Below are positions 11,625-23,507 of a DNA stretch of 64,000 nucleotides, piece by piece (positions within the stretch are counted from its first letter, which is position 1; each line of letters begins with the position of its first letter). Below the pieces are notes generated by a model. That model saw nothing but the letters and a program-made list of their open reading frames with translations. It did not search any database and was not told the origin of the DNA. This DNA comes from Zizania palustris (lineage: Eukaryota; Streptophyta; Magnoliopsida; Poales; Poaceae). A program made the position numbers and the translations under genes. The stretch covers positions 33,200,778-33,264,777 of the forward strand of contig JAAALK010000080.1 in the NCBI GenBank assembly GCA_019279435.1. The letters are read 5' to 3'.

Positions 11625-12763
11625 TATTGGTGTGTTTTTTGGTCACACTTTGACACATGCATGGCCTCGGAGATCTACTTCACTCCAGTGCAGGTTCTAC
11701 ATTCATAGAAAAAGGGTTCAAGGCGTGCCAATCAGTTTGACCCTACAACTGATAAGGGAACAGAAAATATGACATTAATAGTATGGCCTATCGGCTATTG
11801 AGCCGATGACCGCGATGAGGATGGGATATTCTTGGAATATCATGTCGATCAGCCATAAGGCTGATGACCTGAGATGAAGCGATTGAGCGAGCGTGCCATC
11901 GACCGATGAGATGAAATGTGAACCACGCATGTCGATCGATGCTTTTCTGAAGACTTATAAGATGTATCGTGGAATCGAAGATAACCCATTGGCTTGTACT
12001 CCGACAAAAATAAATAAAATGTGCCAGATAATAAAGATATATCATGAAAATCATCACAATAACTAGATCGTACCTAACCGAGACAGTAGCTAGTCACGAT
12101 GATCTTAATAGTATATCAAAGAATCGGTCATTCTTTATTTAGATGAATGATATACAACATGAAAGAGATAAAATAGCAAGAGATGTCAGACTTAAACGAT
12201 AAAGCCTCAAACTATCACACCTAGATCACATCAATCTAAGAGATCAAACTGAACTGATGAAGCCTTAGACGTAGCTAATACACCGAGAACAATCGGCGAC
12301 CGTACTGTTTCAAGGTTCACCTCAAGAGATCAAACTGAATTGATGCAGCCATGAGGATACTGATCTAATCGGTATGGACATCAGGGGTGGCGGGACTCAC
12401 CTCTTCACCGGAGATCAAAACTATGCATCCCAGCTCCGAGTGCCAAACCCCGCCAGAATAAACCTTGGAGACCAAGGGTGGCGATGCGCCGAGCAGTTGG
12501 TTGACAGAGGTGTTTTTTTAAGCTAGCTAGGGATATATATTTATAGTCCGGAGACTTGCCGTCCAAGTACTCTATCTTAACCGATTCCGGATAATCTTTA
12601 TCTTCTCTTCTGCACCTTATTTCCATCAGCTCCTTCCACATCCAATCATCTTGTAACAGCATGGATGGGCTTCCTTGACTTTCTTTGACCGGACCTTCTT
12701 GACTTCTGTTGATCGTGCGACATTCTTAATGGGCCTAGGCTTTACCAAATCTTGGCGTCAACA
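11625..12763 (-). repeat. 3' LTR of M1
   Basis: On the minus strand it starts TGTTGACGCC and ends with CCAATA (CCAACA in the other copies). A minus-strand TATAAATA lies at 12538-12545. The purine run preceding it on the minus strand, AACTGGGGGCATG (about 12764-12776), is the polypurine tract. The sequence matches 18546-19681 and 23508-24620 throughout. Confidence 0.85.
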
Positions 12764-12961
12764 CATGCCCCCAGTTTTGGAGTATCAACAGGCTTTTGAT
12801 GCTTCGAAACTATCATTCATTATTTTCTACAACCCAGCCTTTTCACACAATCTTTTCACATTCATTACTGTTAGCCGAAACCCTTCGTCTTCTAAAATAT
12901 CTTTGTATTTCAGCCCCCGAGTAACTTATTTCTCTCTTTTTTTCACCGGGATTGGTCTGGC

Positions 12962-15215
12962 GTGGCAGACGAAGAGTCATTTCTACTAATAAGTACTCGG
13001 CTTTCCTCGTCCTTACCGTTTACGCCTCCTTCATATCGCTCCTCGCTTTTAGTCTGGGTTTGCCTTCATCAACCTTTAGTGCTCTTCCGATTGTCGCCAC
13101 CTTGTCACCTTCTCCTTCTTTGTCACCTTGTACTGAAAGGGCAACGCGATTGTTGATATCAAAAGGATCCCCCTGGTGAGTCTCTGATCTTTCATTCCTT
13201 GGCTTCTTTTTTCGGTTCTCATTTTCTCATTTTCTCTTTTGAACCATTTTCTCATATGTAGGCCCTTTGGAACCAGGTGTTTATTCCAATAGCCACTAAT
13301 CCATATAATTTATTCTTGGGTCCCCTAGGTAACCCTGATCTTATTGACCTCATAAACGCCGATACTTATCGAATCCCTTTTAAATGTTCTCCATGCACTC
13401 CTTTGACTGAGACTTAGGTCTCGACCCTTTTCCTTTCCCTATCCCTAGCTGGCGTGACTAGTATCTTAGAGTATCAACCACCTATCATGCCTTATGGGAT
13501 GACATAGACGTCGGCCATTGCATCAGCCTCTCCCTTGTTGATCCCTATCAAAACGAGTCAATGTTGGCCGCATCTTGCTATTTTTCGTATGATGCTTTAA
13601 ACGCCTTCAGTTTTGGACATGGCCGATGAGCCCTACTTTGCTTGACATCCATTTCTTGACCTGCCTTGATATCGTTTCTTCGGCCAATCCTTTCTCTCTC
13701 CGCCTCCAGCCATCCCATAACTTAGGTATTGGCTCGGCTGACAACTAGGGCCGATACATTTCAAGGCACAACAAGAAAACTAGCCCCATAGACACTCGCG
13801 AGCACATTGCCATCCTTAAACGATGGTTGGAGGAATTTGTCTTCTGTGTGTCGGCTCTGGCCCCGACCTTCCAGTTTCAATCCCTAGCCGAACGGCTTGC
13901 TGCCCTTGTGTGGATTCCCCTTGGTCGTTTCCCTCCTTGGGGCCACATACCATCTTCTCCATTCTATATTGGCCAACCTATCGGCTGGTACCTTCATCGG
14001 TCGGCCTAAGGGACCCTAGAGATTCCTCCAACTTTGGCTCAATGTCTATACCGCTGATTTTGCTGGGGGAACCCCTCTTTCCCATTCGTACTTTCCCGCC
14101 GATTTTCCTGAGTCGTATGTCCCCTCCTACCGTCGCTGTTCTTCTCTAGGTGAGCGACGTCATTCTTTCCTCCTCTTCCTCCCTCTTTGGTAGCCTTGGT
14201 CACTTTCTTCAAGGATTTTTACCTTGGGTTCTCTGGCCAAACCGTGTGGTTCCCTTTCGGGTAACATTCGGAGTATGAGCGGCCTAACCGACCTATTCTG
14301 CCTGATGTGTCCCGGGATGTGGAGCCCTTTCGCATCTTCTCGGCAGCCACCTTTCCCTGTTTGCTTCCCATTGATTTTGCCGATGAGCATTCCCAGTGGT
14401 GCTCCTACAAGTTCTACCACCCATCGATTTCTTCGCGGCAACTGAGCTTCGGACAACTCCCGCCTCATCTATACTTCGTCGGCCAGATTCAATCCCGTGG
14501 AAGGGTTATGAATGCCTTGGAGTGGGATCGTCTTTCCCATATGGCCGATGAGATACCCACCAAAAGACTCACCACCTGGGCGACTTTTTGGGCAACATCT
14601 TTCGCATTCCGCGAGTGGTGGGGCGAGTTGAAGCTTCACATCTTCAATCGTTCCTCATCGGTCTACCGGGAACGGCTTCATCCGGTCGGTGCCGAGGCGG
14701 ACCCTGAAGTAAGTGTTCTGGCCTTCTCTTTTTCATTTGGTCGTTTCTACTCTTATCTCATCAAGACTTGTCTTTTGTAGGATGCTGATCAGGACGCCCC
14801 TTCAATGAGCCTCAGCGGCTAGCCGATACGATATGGACCGATGTCAGCCACCACAAAACTAGGTACCAACGCCCCCACTCCTACATCGCGGGTGAACGGG
14901 AGGCGGTCCTAGACTGTTGGCCGCTTCAAGGGTCTTCGATTAGCTTTTGACAAAGGGAGTCATTTTGAGGATGGAGCCGAAGGGAGCCTTTTGGGTCTTC
15001 GGTGTATTTGCCCCATATCCTCCACCGATGACCTCTCCCGATCTGTAATTTTGCACACCATACTTATAAAATATGTGTTCTTGGCTTTCTTGACTTGTGT
15101 ACCGAGTTTCTTCTATGCTTATTTTGTTGATCTAGGGGTGATGCCTTTGAATCGGCCGTCTCAACGCGGCGCCCTTGACATCGGCTGTTTGCGCCTCGTC
15201 CGAACGATTCGAAAG
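12962..15215 (+). pseudogene. Antisense plant-mobile-domain (PMD) gene with introns, in M1
   Basis: Read on the strand opposite to M1's gag, this region translates in pieces into a plant-mobile-domain/aminotransferase-like protein: NPDLIDLINADTYRIPFKCS, SLAGVTSILEY, WLEEFVFCVSALAPTF, then the C-terminal part SRDVEPFRIFSAATFPCLLP and FGQLPPHLYFVGQ. Two intervals look like short spliceosomal introns: 13176-13261 (GTGAGT...ATGTAG) and 14709-14780 (GTAAGT...TTGTAG). Frameshifts and stops are numerous, and the likely start is lost. PMD proteins occur both as host genes and inside plant transposons, and the molecular role in elements is unknown. The region from about 14830 to 15215 is only weakly supported. 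Confidence 0.7.
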
Positions 15216-15639
15216 TGATTCTGTAATCACCTCGCTTGGCCTCTTCCATCTCTGAGCTTCTTGTGTTGTATTTTGGGTCTAAGGGCGATGCCTTTGCGTC
15301 GGCCGCCTCAAGGCGATGCCATCATCTATTTGTGCTTCGTCTGAACGACCGAAAAAGATGTTTCCTTAGATAGTCGTCCGACCTTATCCTAGGTCTTTCG
15401 ACGTAGTAGTCCTTAGCTTGCTCTTATTCGCTCGGGAAGTCTAGTTATTTGCGAAGGTTGTCCTCAGCCTGCTCTCTGATATGATGTCTGCATGGTTGTG
15501 GTTCATCGGCTGCAGCAAGATTTAGCGAGTATGCCCTTCGCCCTCTTGTCGTCGTCTTCATAGCATAAGATTAGTAAGTTCTTCAGTGATCGGCTTGATA
15601 CCATTATCTAATACTTCAAGAAAATTATTGTCCTAATCT
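15216..15639. other. Untranslatable spacer in M1
   Basis: I see no domain on either strand. This is where RT, RNase H and integrase would be expected between the protease region and the antisense gene, so a large pol deletion lies here or at its edges. Confidence 0.5.
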
Positions 15640-18502
15640 TCTCCTGATAAACAGACGACTCCTTCCGCTTCCCACACCAATAAATCAACTATAGCTATGT
15701 TGACCGATTTATCGGCGGGGACTATTTCCACATGGTCGCCGACCCACTGTATGAGGTTCTAGTGCATTATCGAGGGGACGTAGCAGTTTGCATGTATCCA
15801 ATCACGTCCAAGTAACAAGCTATAGGATCATTTCTCCTATATCACAAAGAATGTGGTCGACATTGTCTTTCTTCCAACTATCAGCTCTACGTTTAGTACT
15901 CCCATTGTGTCTGGCGAGTTGCCACCGAAATCTCTCAATACCATATTAGTCCTGATGAGGTCTTCCGGCGTCTTTCCAAGATTGCGAAAGGTCGCATAAG
16001 GCATCAAATTTACAGACGCCCCTCGTCTATCATCATCTTGGACATCGACTTCCCGTTAACCAACCCCTTGATGTAGAGAGGTCTTATGTGCCAATCTTCA
16101 AGATCTTCTGGCTCATCAAAAATTGCTGGCTAGGGAGCCAGTATCAACTGAGCCATCGTATCAGCGTGTTCCGCATCATGGGAGTACTAAACGTCCCATG
16201 TTTACCTCCACATCCTTCTTTTCATCATTCTGATCGGCCTTGTTCTTAGGTCGCCATTCACTTTTAACTCATCGTGGCCGATTAGTCTCCTCTTCGTATA
16301 CATGTGCCTTCCCTTCTCTTTGTTGTAGATGTTGCAACCTTCTCTTCTGGCTTCTCGTGAAGATCCCCGGGGGACACCACTGCGGTCTTTTTGTCGTGTT
16401 TTCATCATCATAGGCCATCTGGACATTTGCTTTAGGATTGAGGGGACCGAGTCTTTCCAGCACTAGTACCCATGGAGATGACAACCTTTAGTACACTGTC
16501 TCCTGATCATGTGTCCCGAGCTTGATGTTTCTTGTCCGATGATCGTCTTACGTTCTACCTTTAGCACTGCACTCCGGGTAGTCGTCTATGGATGGTAGGT
16601 GTAGCCCCTCGTTCCAGCAAAGCCTGAAGAACTCGCAGTTCCAATGGGGATTGAAACGCGAGTGGCTCCGACTGTCTTATTGTTCTCCCTCTCTTTCGAC
16701 CTCCTTTGGTATTTCTTGATGTGGCCCGATGAGATGACGTTGCTGCCGATTCATCTTCCTCCACGTGCACGTCGGTCTCTACCATAATGCGCATGCACCA
16801 TGTTGACTGGGAATGGGTGGACATCGATGTTCATGGGCTTCTTCCCGTCGTCGAACTTGATTCGGCCTTGCTCCACGGTCGATTGTATCTGTTGCCTGAA
16901 CACCTTGCACTCATTAGTATGGTGCAATGGGGAGTTGTGCCACTTGCAGTATTTTCTTTTCTTTGGTTCTTCGGTAGGCGGTATTATGTGGCTAGGTGAC
17001 AGGTGGATTTGTTTTTCTTCAAGTAGCAGGTCAAATATTTTGTCCGCATTGTTGACATCGAAGTCGTATTTCTCTTCATTTTTGGCCAGCTTTATTCACG
17101 GGAAAGCAACCCGCTTCTTGTTTTTGGACCACTTAGCCATGCTGACCTCTGCATCTGAGTCGTGCTGTCGTCGGAGTCTGAGTGGTATATTTGGGCATAT
17201 GCCACTTTCTTCTAGTACCCTTTGTAGCAGTTGCGAAAGGCTCTCGAACTCATGTGATGAAAACCTCTCCTTAATTGGATTCAGGAGTCCTTGAAAAGTC
17301 AATTCCACGAACTAACCGTCGTTGAGGCTTAAGCTGTAGCATCTGCTCCGTACTTCCCAGAACATTTGGACATAATATTGTACCGACTCATCCATCCTTT
17401 GCTTGACGGACGTCAAGTCAGTAAGCTTCATCTGTTGGATGCCGACGAAGAAGTATTTGTGAAATTTCTTCTCCATGTCAGTCGATGCCTCTCCGCACTA
17501 GGTGAGGAAGTGGCTAATATGCTCGATCGTGGAGATCAAGTCTTGTCTCGAAAATTTGGTGAAATCGGGCACCTTGTATCGTGCTGGTAGCGGCACTCGA
17601 TCAAACCATTCTGGATATGACCGCCGATACATATACGTCTGTTCCTTGGTCTTCAGCCCAAATTGATCTCTGATGACTTCCGTGATCCGATTCACCCTTT
17701 CGTCTTCTTGCTGCCCCGACGTCGAATATTGGCCGGGTGTTGGAGCCTATTGATATTGCTCCTGTCGGGCAACATTGCTCCCGTACTGCCCCTCATCACT
17801 ATAGGGTTGTGCGCCGTAATACACCGTATGATGATACACGAGAGGGATGCCATCGAGTGGCCCCCTTTGCGGCACGAGGTCTGGCAATGTGTTCCTAGCG
17901 ATGCCATATGTCACCAGTGGCACACCCTATCTTGGTAACCTTGGGTCGAACGTTGGGAACAGCGCTGGTGCGTTCCTCTCTATGGTATATGATGCGCCAT
18001 ATGGCAGGCCCTGTGAGGGGCCTGTCAAGTGAGCTGTCTTGGTTGCTTCGTGATCGGGCGAGGTTCCCATTTGTTCTATCCTCATTGGCCCTTGTGGCTA
18101 TAGCACCGGCCGAGTATGCAGCAGTTTGGTAGGGTCGTCTAGGAGGTACGCCCGACCTTGTAGTGGTCCGGAGAACACGGTGCCTTCGACGACTTTCTTG
18201 ATCATCCCCTGTAGAGTGGTGACCAATGCCCCATACTGGTTGGCCATCGAGTGACAAATTGCTTGGTCGACGATTTATAGGAGATTGGCCTAAGAGCTCT
18301 CCACTGGTTGGCCTCCATCTATTGCCAATACTGGTCTGGACAACGGACTCTTCTATACAGGACCCATTTGATTCATGCCGTAGAATTGCAGGAATGACTT
18401 CTAGAACTCATCCACATGTCGTTGCACCTCCGGCCTTTGGTCTTCAGTCAGGGCTTCCATGGTGAACGAGATGATGTTGTCGTTGTTGATCTCGTTCGCC
18501 AT
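15640..18502 (-). pseudogene. Broken gypsy gag-protease of M1
   Basis: On the minus strand an ATG at 18500-18502 opens MANEINNDNIISFTMEAL. A long variable N-terminus follows, then the Gag core YPEWFDRVPLPARYKVPDF and TIEHISHFLTQCGEA. Next come the nucleocapsid-like KYCKWHNSPLHHTNECKVF and HPFPVNMVHAH. Beyond it lie the pre-protease region, a protease-like VNLMPYATFRNLGK and LLGRDWIHANC, just before where RT should begin. The protease active-site triplet appears altered (MIDEG where the family has MLVDGG). At least eight stops and frameshifts are visible. The nearest match in the window is M3 (31468-32700). Confidence 0.8.
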
Positions 18503-18520
18503 CGCAATGTTGTTGGAGAT

Positions 18521-18538
18521 GGTCCCACCGGGTGTGCA
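18521..18538 (-). promoter_or_regulatory. Primer-binding site region of M1
   Basis: The minus strand reads TGCACACCCGGTGGGACC just after the 5' LTR. Plant gypsy elements commonly carry TGGCACGCCCGGTGGGAC here, so this appears to be a mutated primer-binding site followed by the usual leader wording. Confidence 0.55.
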
Positions 18539-18545
18539 AAAAAGC

Positions 18546-19681
18546 GTGTTGGTGAGTTTTTTGTCACACTTTGACACACGCGTGGCCTGGAAGATCTGCT
18601 TCACTCTAGTGCAAGTCCTACGTTCTTAGAAAAGGGGTTTAAGGCATGTCAACCACTTTGACCCTGCAATTGATAAGGGAACATAAAATATGACATTAGT
18701 AGTATGGCCTATCGGCTGTCGAGCCGATGAATGTGACGAGGATGGGATATTCTTGGAATATCATGTCGATCGGCCATAAGGCCGATGACCTGAGATGAAG
18801 CGATCGGGCAAGTGTGCCATCGACCGATTAGATGAACAGTGAACCATGCAGGTCGATGGATGCTTTTCCAAATACTTATAACATGTATCGTGGAATCGAA
18901 GATAACCAATCGGCTTGTACTCTGACAGAAATAAATAAAATGTGCCAGATAACAAAGCTATATCATGAAAATCATCACAATAATTAGATCGGACCTAACC
19001 AAGACAGTAGCTACTCATGATGATCTTAATAGTATATCAAAGAATCGGGCATGCTTTATTTAGATGAACGGTATACAACATGAAAGAGATACAATAGAAA
19101 GAGATGTCGGACTTAAACGATGAAGCCTCAAACTATCACACCTAGATCACATTAATCTAAGAGATGAAACTAAATTGATGCGGCCTTAGACCTAGATAAT
19201 ACACCGAAAACAATCGGCGACCGTACTGTTTCAAGGTTCACCTCAAGAGATCAAACTGAAATGATGAAGCTTTGAGGATACTAATCTAATCGGTACAGAC
19301 GTCTGGGGTGGCGGGACTCACCTCTTTGTCGGAGATCAAAATGATGCAGCCCAGCTTCGAGTGCTGAACCCTGTCGGAATAAACCTTGGAGCCAAGGGTG
19401 GAGATGCGCCGAGTAGTTGGTTGACAGAAATGTGTTTTAAGCTAACTAGGGATACATATTTATAGTCTGGAGACTTGCCATCCAAGTACTATATCTTAAC
19501 TGATTTCGGATAATCTTTATCTTCTCTTCTTCACCTTATCTCCATCGGCTCCTTCTATGTCTGATCATCTTGTAACAGCATGGGCGGGCTTCCTTGACTT
19601 TCTTTGACTGGACCTTCTTGACTTATATTGACTGTGCAGCATTCTTAGTGGTCTGGGCTTTACAAAATCTTGGCATCAACA
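18546..19681 (-). repeat. 5' LTR of M1
   Basis: The minus-strand start is TGTTGATGCC and the end is CCAACA. TATAAATA on the minus strand is at 19457-19464. It differs from the partner LTR by scattered substitutions and small indels, so the insertion is not recent. Confidence 0.85.
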
Positions 19682-19686
19682 CTAAC

Positions 19687-21645
19687 ATTGTCATCGAGTC
19701 ATGTGATGTGACTTTTGATGAATTTTCTCCTTGTGTTAGTACTTATTTTGATCTTGCAGTGAGCGGGATATGTATGAATCCATCTTTAAAGAAGAATATC
19801 CATCAGACTTCAAAGATCTCCAGGATGATCCCTTACCTTCCACTACAGCAACCCCTAAAGCAGACTCTTCTTCCTCTACATCAGCAAGAGGGCCTAAAGC
19901 ATCGATTTCGACAAGCATTAAGCTCACTCCGGCAAGAGTTGAGGGGAGATTCTCTCTCGACGAGAAGCCCCTCTTCACATTCAACGTTGACATCCTCCAG
20001 AGTCAATGATCGGTGATCTAAATGAAAGGGTAACTCGATCTCATTGTCATGTTACAGATTCCGCATTTATCGCTTCTTTTGAGCCCCTAGATGTTAGTCA
20101 TGCTTTATCTGGTTCAAGTTGGATCAATGATATGCATGAGGAATTTGAAAATTTTGAGAGAAAACAAGTTTGAGTTCTTGTAGATCGATCCCCAAATGTT
20201 CACATCATAGGAACAAAATAGATTTTCAAAAACAAATAGGGGGAGGATGGGCCTGTTGTGAGAAACAAGGGTAGACTTGTTGCTCAGGTTTATCCTTAAG
20301 TCGAGGGGATTGATTTTGGAGAGACCTTTGCTTCTGTATCTCGTCTTGAGGCCATTAGGATTTTGCTTGCTTTTGCATCTTCTCATGGTTTCAAACTGTT
20401 TCAAATGGATGTCAAAAGTGCTTTTCTTAATGGTTTTATAGGCAAGGGTGTTTATATCAAACAACCCTTGTCTTTGAACATCCCAAGTACCTCCATAGAG
20501 TCTTTAAACTTCATAAAGCTTTGTATGGACTCAAGCAGGCACCGAGGGCTTGGTATGACCCTCTTAGATCTTTTCTATTTGAGCATGGGTACAAAATAGA
20601 CTCTGTTGACGAAATCTTGTTTACTCTCAAGCATGACAAAGATTTCCTTCTTGTTCATATATATGTGGATAACATCATTTTTGGTGGCTCTTCTCATGTA
20701 CTTGTCGTCGAGTTTACAAATTCTATGAGTAGGGAGTTCTAGATGTCGATGATAGGCGAGCTAACCTTTTTCTTCAGTTTTCAAACCAAGCAATGCAGAC
20801 AAGGTATTTCGTGCATCAGATGAAGTACACCAAGGACCTACTGAAGTGCTTTGACATGAGCGATGCGAAGAAACTAGCCACTCCTATGGCTACCTAAGTT
20901 GCGCTTGACCCGGACGAAGATGGTGAAGAGGTTGATCAGGAGTTCTAGAGCATGATCGACTTCCTCCTCTACTTGATGGCCACAAAACTAGACATACACT
21001 TCACCGTATGTTTGTCTTCTCATTTTCTAGCGTCTTCGATATCTTACCATCGTCAAGCCGTTAAGCACATACTAAGGTATTTAAAGCACACTTTAGAATT
21101 TGGCATTTGGTATTCTGCATGATCATCTCTTTGTCTTAGGGGGTTTTCTGATGCTTTTTTGATACTTTTTGTCTTAGAGGGTTTTCCGATGCTGATTTTG
21201 CTGGTTGTAGAATTGATAGGAAAAGTACCTCTCGTACTTGTCATTTTCTAGGTTCCTCTCTTGTGTGTTGGTCTTCTCTCAATAATCTAGCATTGTGCAG
21301 TCTAGTTGAGGCTAAATACATAGTTTCTTCTAGCTATTGCTCTTAGATTTTATGGATGGTTTCTACTTTGCGGGATTTTGGTTAGATTTTAAGGGTGTTA
21401 CACTTCTTTGTGACAACACTAATGCCATTATCTTAGCCAACAACTTAGTTCAACATTCTAGAACTAAACACATTGATGTGCGTTATCACTTTTTGAGAGA
21501 CCACAATGAGAAGGGTGATATTGAGTTGAGATACATAGATACCCAGAACCAGCTTGCAGACATTTTTACCAAGCCTCTTGATGCTTCTCGTTTTGCATTT
21601 TTGAGAGGAGATCTTGTTGTTTATCATCCTTATGGCTTTTTGTGA
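19687..21645 (+). pseudogene. Copia pol, 3' part: RT and RNase H (copy B)
   Basis: The frame resumes exactly where M1 interrupted it (VIESCDVTFDE). RT is broken by several stops, among them a TGA at about 20172 and TAGs near 20219 and 20238. The catalytic box reads YVDN at 20662-20673, a loss of the second Asp consistent with a G-to-A change. RNase H is split by frameshifts and contains a small internal duplication around 21130-21190, where CTTAGxGGGTTTTC occurs twice. The C-terminus SRTKHIDVRYHFLRDHNEKG to LADIFTKPLDASRF is intact up to the stop at 21643-21645. Confidence 0.85.
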
Positions 21646-22742
21646 GGGGGAGTTATGTGTTATTGCCTTCATAAGCTTCTGTCATATGATTAACCTGCTT
21701 TTACATACACATGCTTGTATATTCCTTTGAATTATTGTCTCTGATCATGTTGATTTTGCTCTATTGAATATATTTGATTTATGTCATGAGCATGGCCTTT
21801 AATTCTTAAAATTATAACATGGTCATCACTTAGTCTGGTAACTAGCATGTGTAGGCTGAATGCTTTTGCTATCTTTTACATGCCTGGTAGCTAAGTTCTT
21901 TTTACTTTGATGCAAACGTGCAACTTGAACATTTGTATGATTTTCATGGAAATCTTGAACTAAAAATTGAGAAGAGTCATGAATTAGTATTCATGCATTT
22001 TGTGCTAAAAAATTAAAAGATCCAAGTGGGTTTGCTTTGTCGCACTGTTTTTATTCTAGAATGCTTACCATAGCACTTTGGTATGAATTAGGACTTTGTA
22101 GTGTATGCCAAGACCACTGCATTAAGCTTCTGATGGTCTTTACTTGACCTAGGCTTAGCTTGGCCGGTCAGTATAAGATTGACAAGCAAATAACCTCTAG
22201 CACTAAATTAAAAAAGGGGAAACAAAAAATCTTGAAAATATTGGATAACAAGTTTGCTGAAGCTCCTTGTTTATGGACATGCTTATCTAGGTAGATATTT
22301 GCTACCTTTTGCAATTCATGGTTTACCATGTCTAGTATGCTAATCTGAGTGGTGATGCTTTTGTTTGCTAAAATCTGAAATTTGTTTGTTCATGATTTTA
22401 ATTGGATATTTTTCAATTGAGCTTTTCATATAGTACTTTATGTTAACATTCAAGGCAAATGTTTGCTCTCTACTGTGATTGTTGTTAATCATGTCTTAGA
22501 AGCTTGCATTTACACTCCTTCCTCACACCTCTCTTTGCATCATTTTTGTCACCTTGATACTTGCATTGCCAAAGGGGGAGAATTTATTTCATACTTCTAC
22601 CAAAGGGGGAGAATCTGACACAAGTTTGGATGAATTTAAAATCAAGTGATATGTTTTGGCTCTTTTATGAGTTTTTGTGGTCACTTATGTGATGAATCTC
22701 AAATTCAACTTGATTCTTATGGGAGTTGTCAATGCACTCATC
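21646..22742 (+). other. 3' noncoding region of copia copy B
   Basis: It is homologous to 2026-3175 and to the region after 63484. There is no credible reading frame. The phrase GCCAAAGGGGGAGAAT occurs near 22568, followed by a shorter repeat of it near 22603. Confidence 0.7.
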
Positions 22743-22753
22743 AAGGAGGAGAT
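22743..22753 (+). promoter_or_regulatory. Polypurine tract, copia copy B
   Basis: The purine-rich AAGGAGGAGAT immediately precedes the LTR start TGAGAATCC. Confidence 0.7.
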
Positions 22754-23507
22754 TGAGAATCCAAGTTGAGATGTACCTTTATTTTTCTAAGTGATGAGTG
22801 ATTGACAAAATTGCTAAGTTCAGGGTTTGGACTTGTATTTTTTTGAGGAGTTCACCGAAGAGTTCGGTGTGTGTTAGGAAAACATGTCTTCTTGTCTCAT
22901 GGTGTGTATGATTGGGATGCTACTCAACTGTCAACGGTGGGTGATCAGGGTCAAGCGGGGAGCTTGGTGCCCGACGATCAAGGAGGTCAGGTGAAGCTGA
23001 GGATGATCTTAGTCGTACACGTGGAGATGAAGCAAGACATGGGCTGAAGGTTGATCGAGGCAGCGTATTGATAAAGTCAAGTGAAAGGGATATCAGTACA
23101 AGTGACAAGATGGCTCGAGGGATCAAGAATGGGAGAGACTTGATGGTGGTCGAGGTCACGAGATGGTGACACGTGTCAAGATCTAGAGAGTCTTTGTCGG
23201 TTATGGCTCAAAACCGTCAGATCAACATCTGAAGGTCGTGATAAGAAGTCGTAACTGCTACGAAAGTTTCGCATTATGACAAAGTACCTAGAAATAGGAT
23301 TTTACTTTTTTAGCCATGTAGGCCTTGAGTCTATAAAAAAGAATTTCCTGTAAAAACCCTAGGAGCAATTGTGTATTTTCTTTTTTCCATGTAGGCTATA
23401 AAAAGCCCCCCATCCTTCTAGGGCTTGGCACTCATTTCGAAAATCACTTTAGCCATCAAAAATCTCTAGGTCACTTTCTAGGTTTTCCCTTCATTCTACT
23501 CTGAGCG
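22754..23507 (+). repeat. Truncated 3' LTR of copia copy B
   Basis: It matches the first 700 or so bases of the B 5' LTR, with TATAAAAA at 23397-23404 and the phrase CTAGGTTTTCCCTTC. It stops at CTCTGAGCG, where the M2 LTR begins. The last five bases, GAGCG, are the expected left target duplication of M2. The right copy would be in or beyond the gap. Confidence 0.8.

Larger units (their letters stand above)
11625..19681 (-). mobile_element. Tat-type Ty3/gypsy element M1, non-autonomous, inserted in copy B
   Basis: It is bounded by LTRs of 1139 and 1136 bp and flanked by the 5-bp duplication CTAAC (11620-11624 and 19682-19686). Copia B reads across the insertion site, so the boundaries are secure. 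On the minus strand the order is 5' LTR (18546-19681), primer-binding site, gag, protease region, an antisense plant-mobile-domain gene (plus strand), polypurine tract and 3' LTR (11625-12763). RT, RNase H and integrase are absent, so it depends on a helper. Antisense extra reading frames between pol and the 3' LTR are known from Tat-lineage gypsy elements. The lineage call rests on that and on Gag wording. Confidence 0.85.
6207..23507 (+). mobile_element. Sirevirus-like copia copy B, split by element M1
   Basis: It comprises a 5' LTR, primer-binding site, gag, pol (interrupted at 11625-19681 by M1), a 3' noncoding region, polypurine tract and a 3' LTR truncated at 23507 by M2. Coding order and phrases match copies C and D. 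The element is decayed: the gag start codon is ACG, gag and pol carry many stops and frameshifts, and the RT box reads YVDN. Because M2 and then the gap follow, the right target duplication cannot be checked. Confidence 0.85.
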
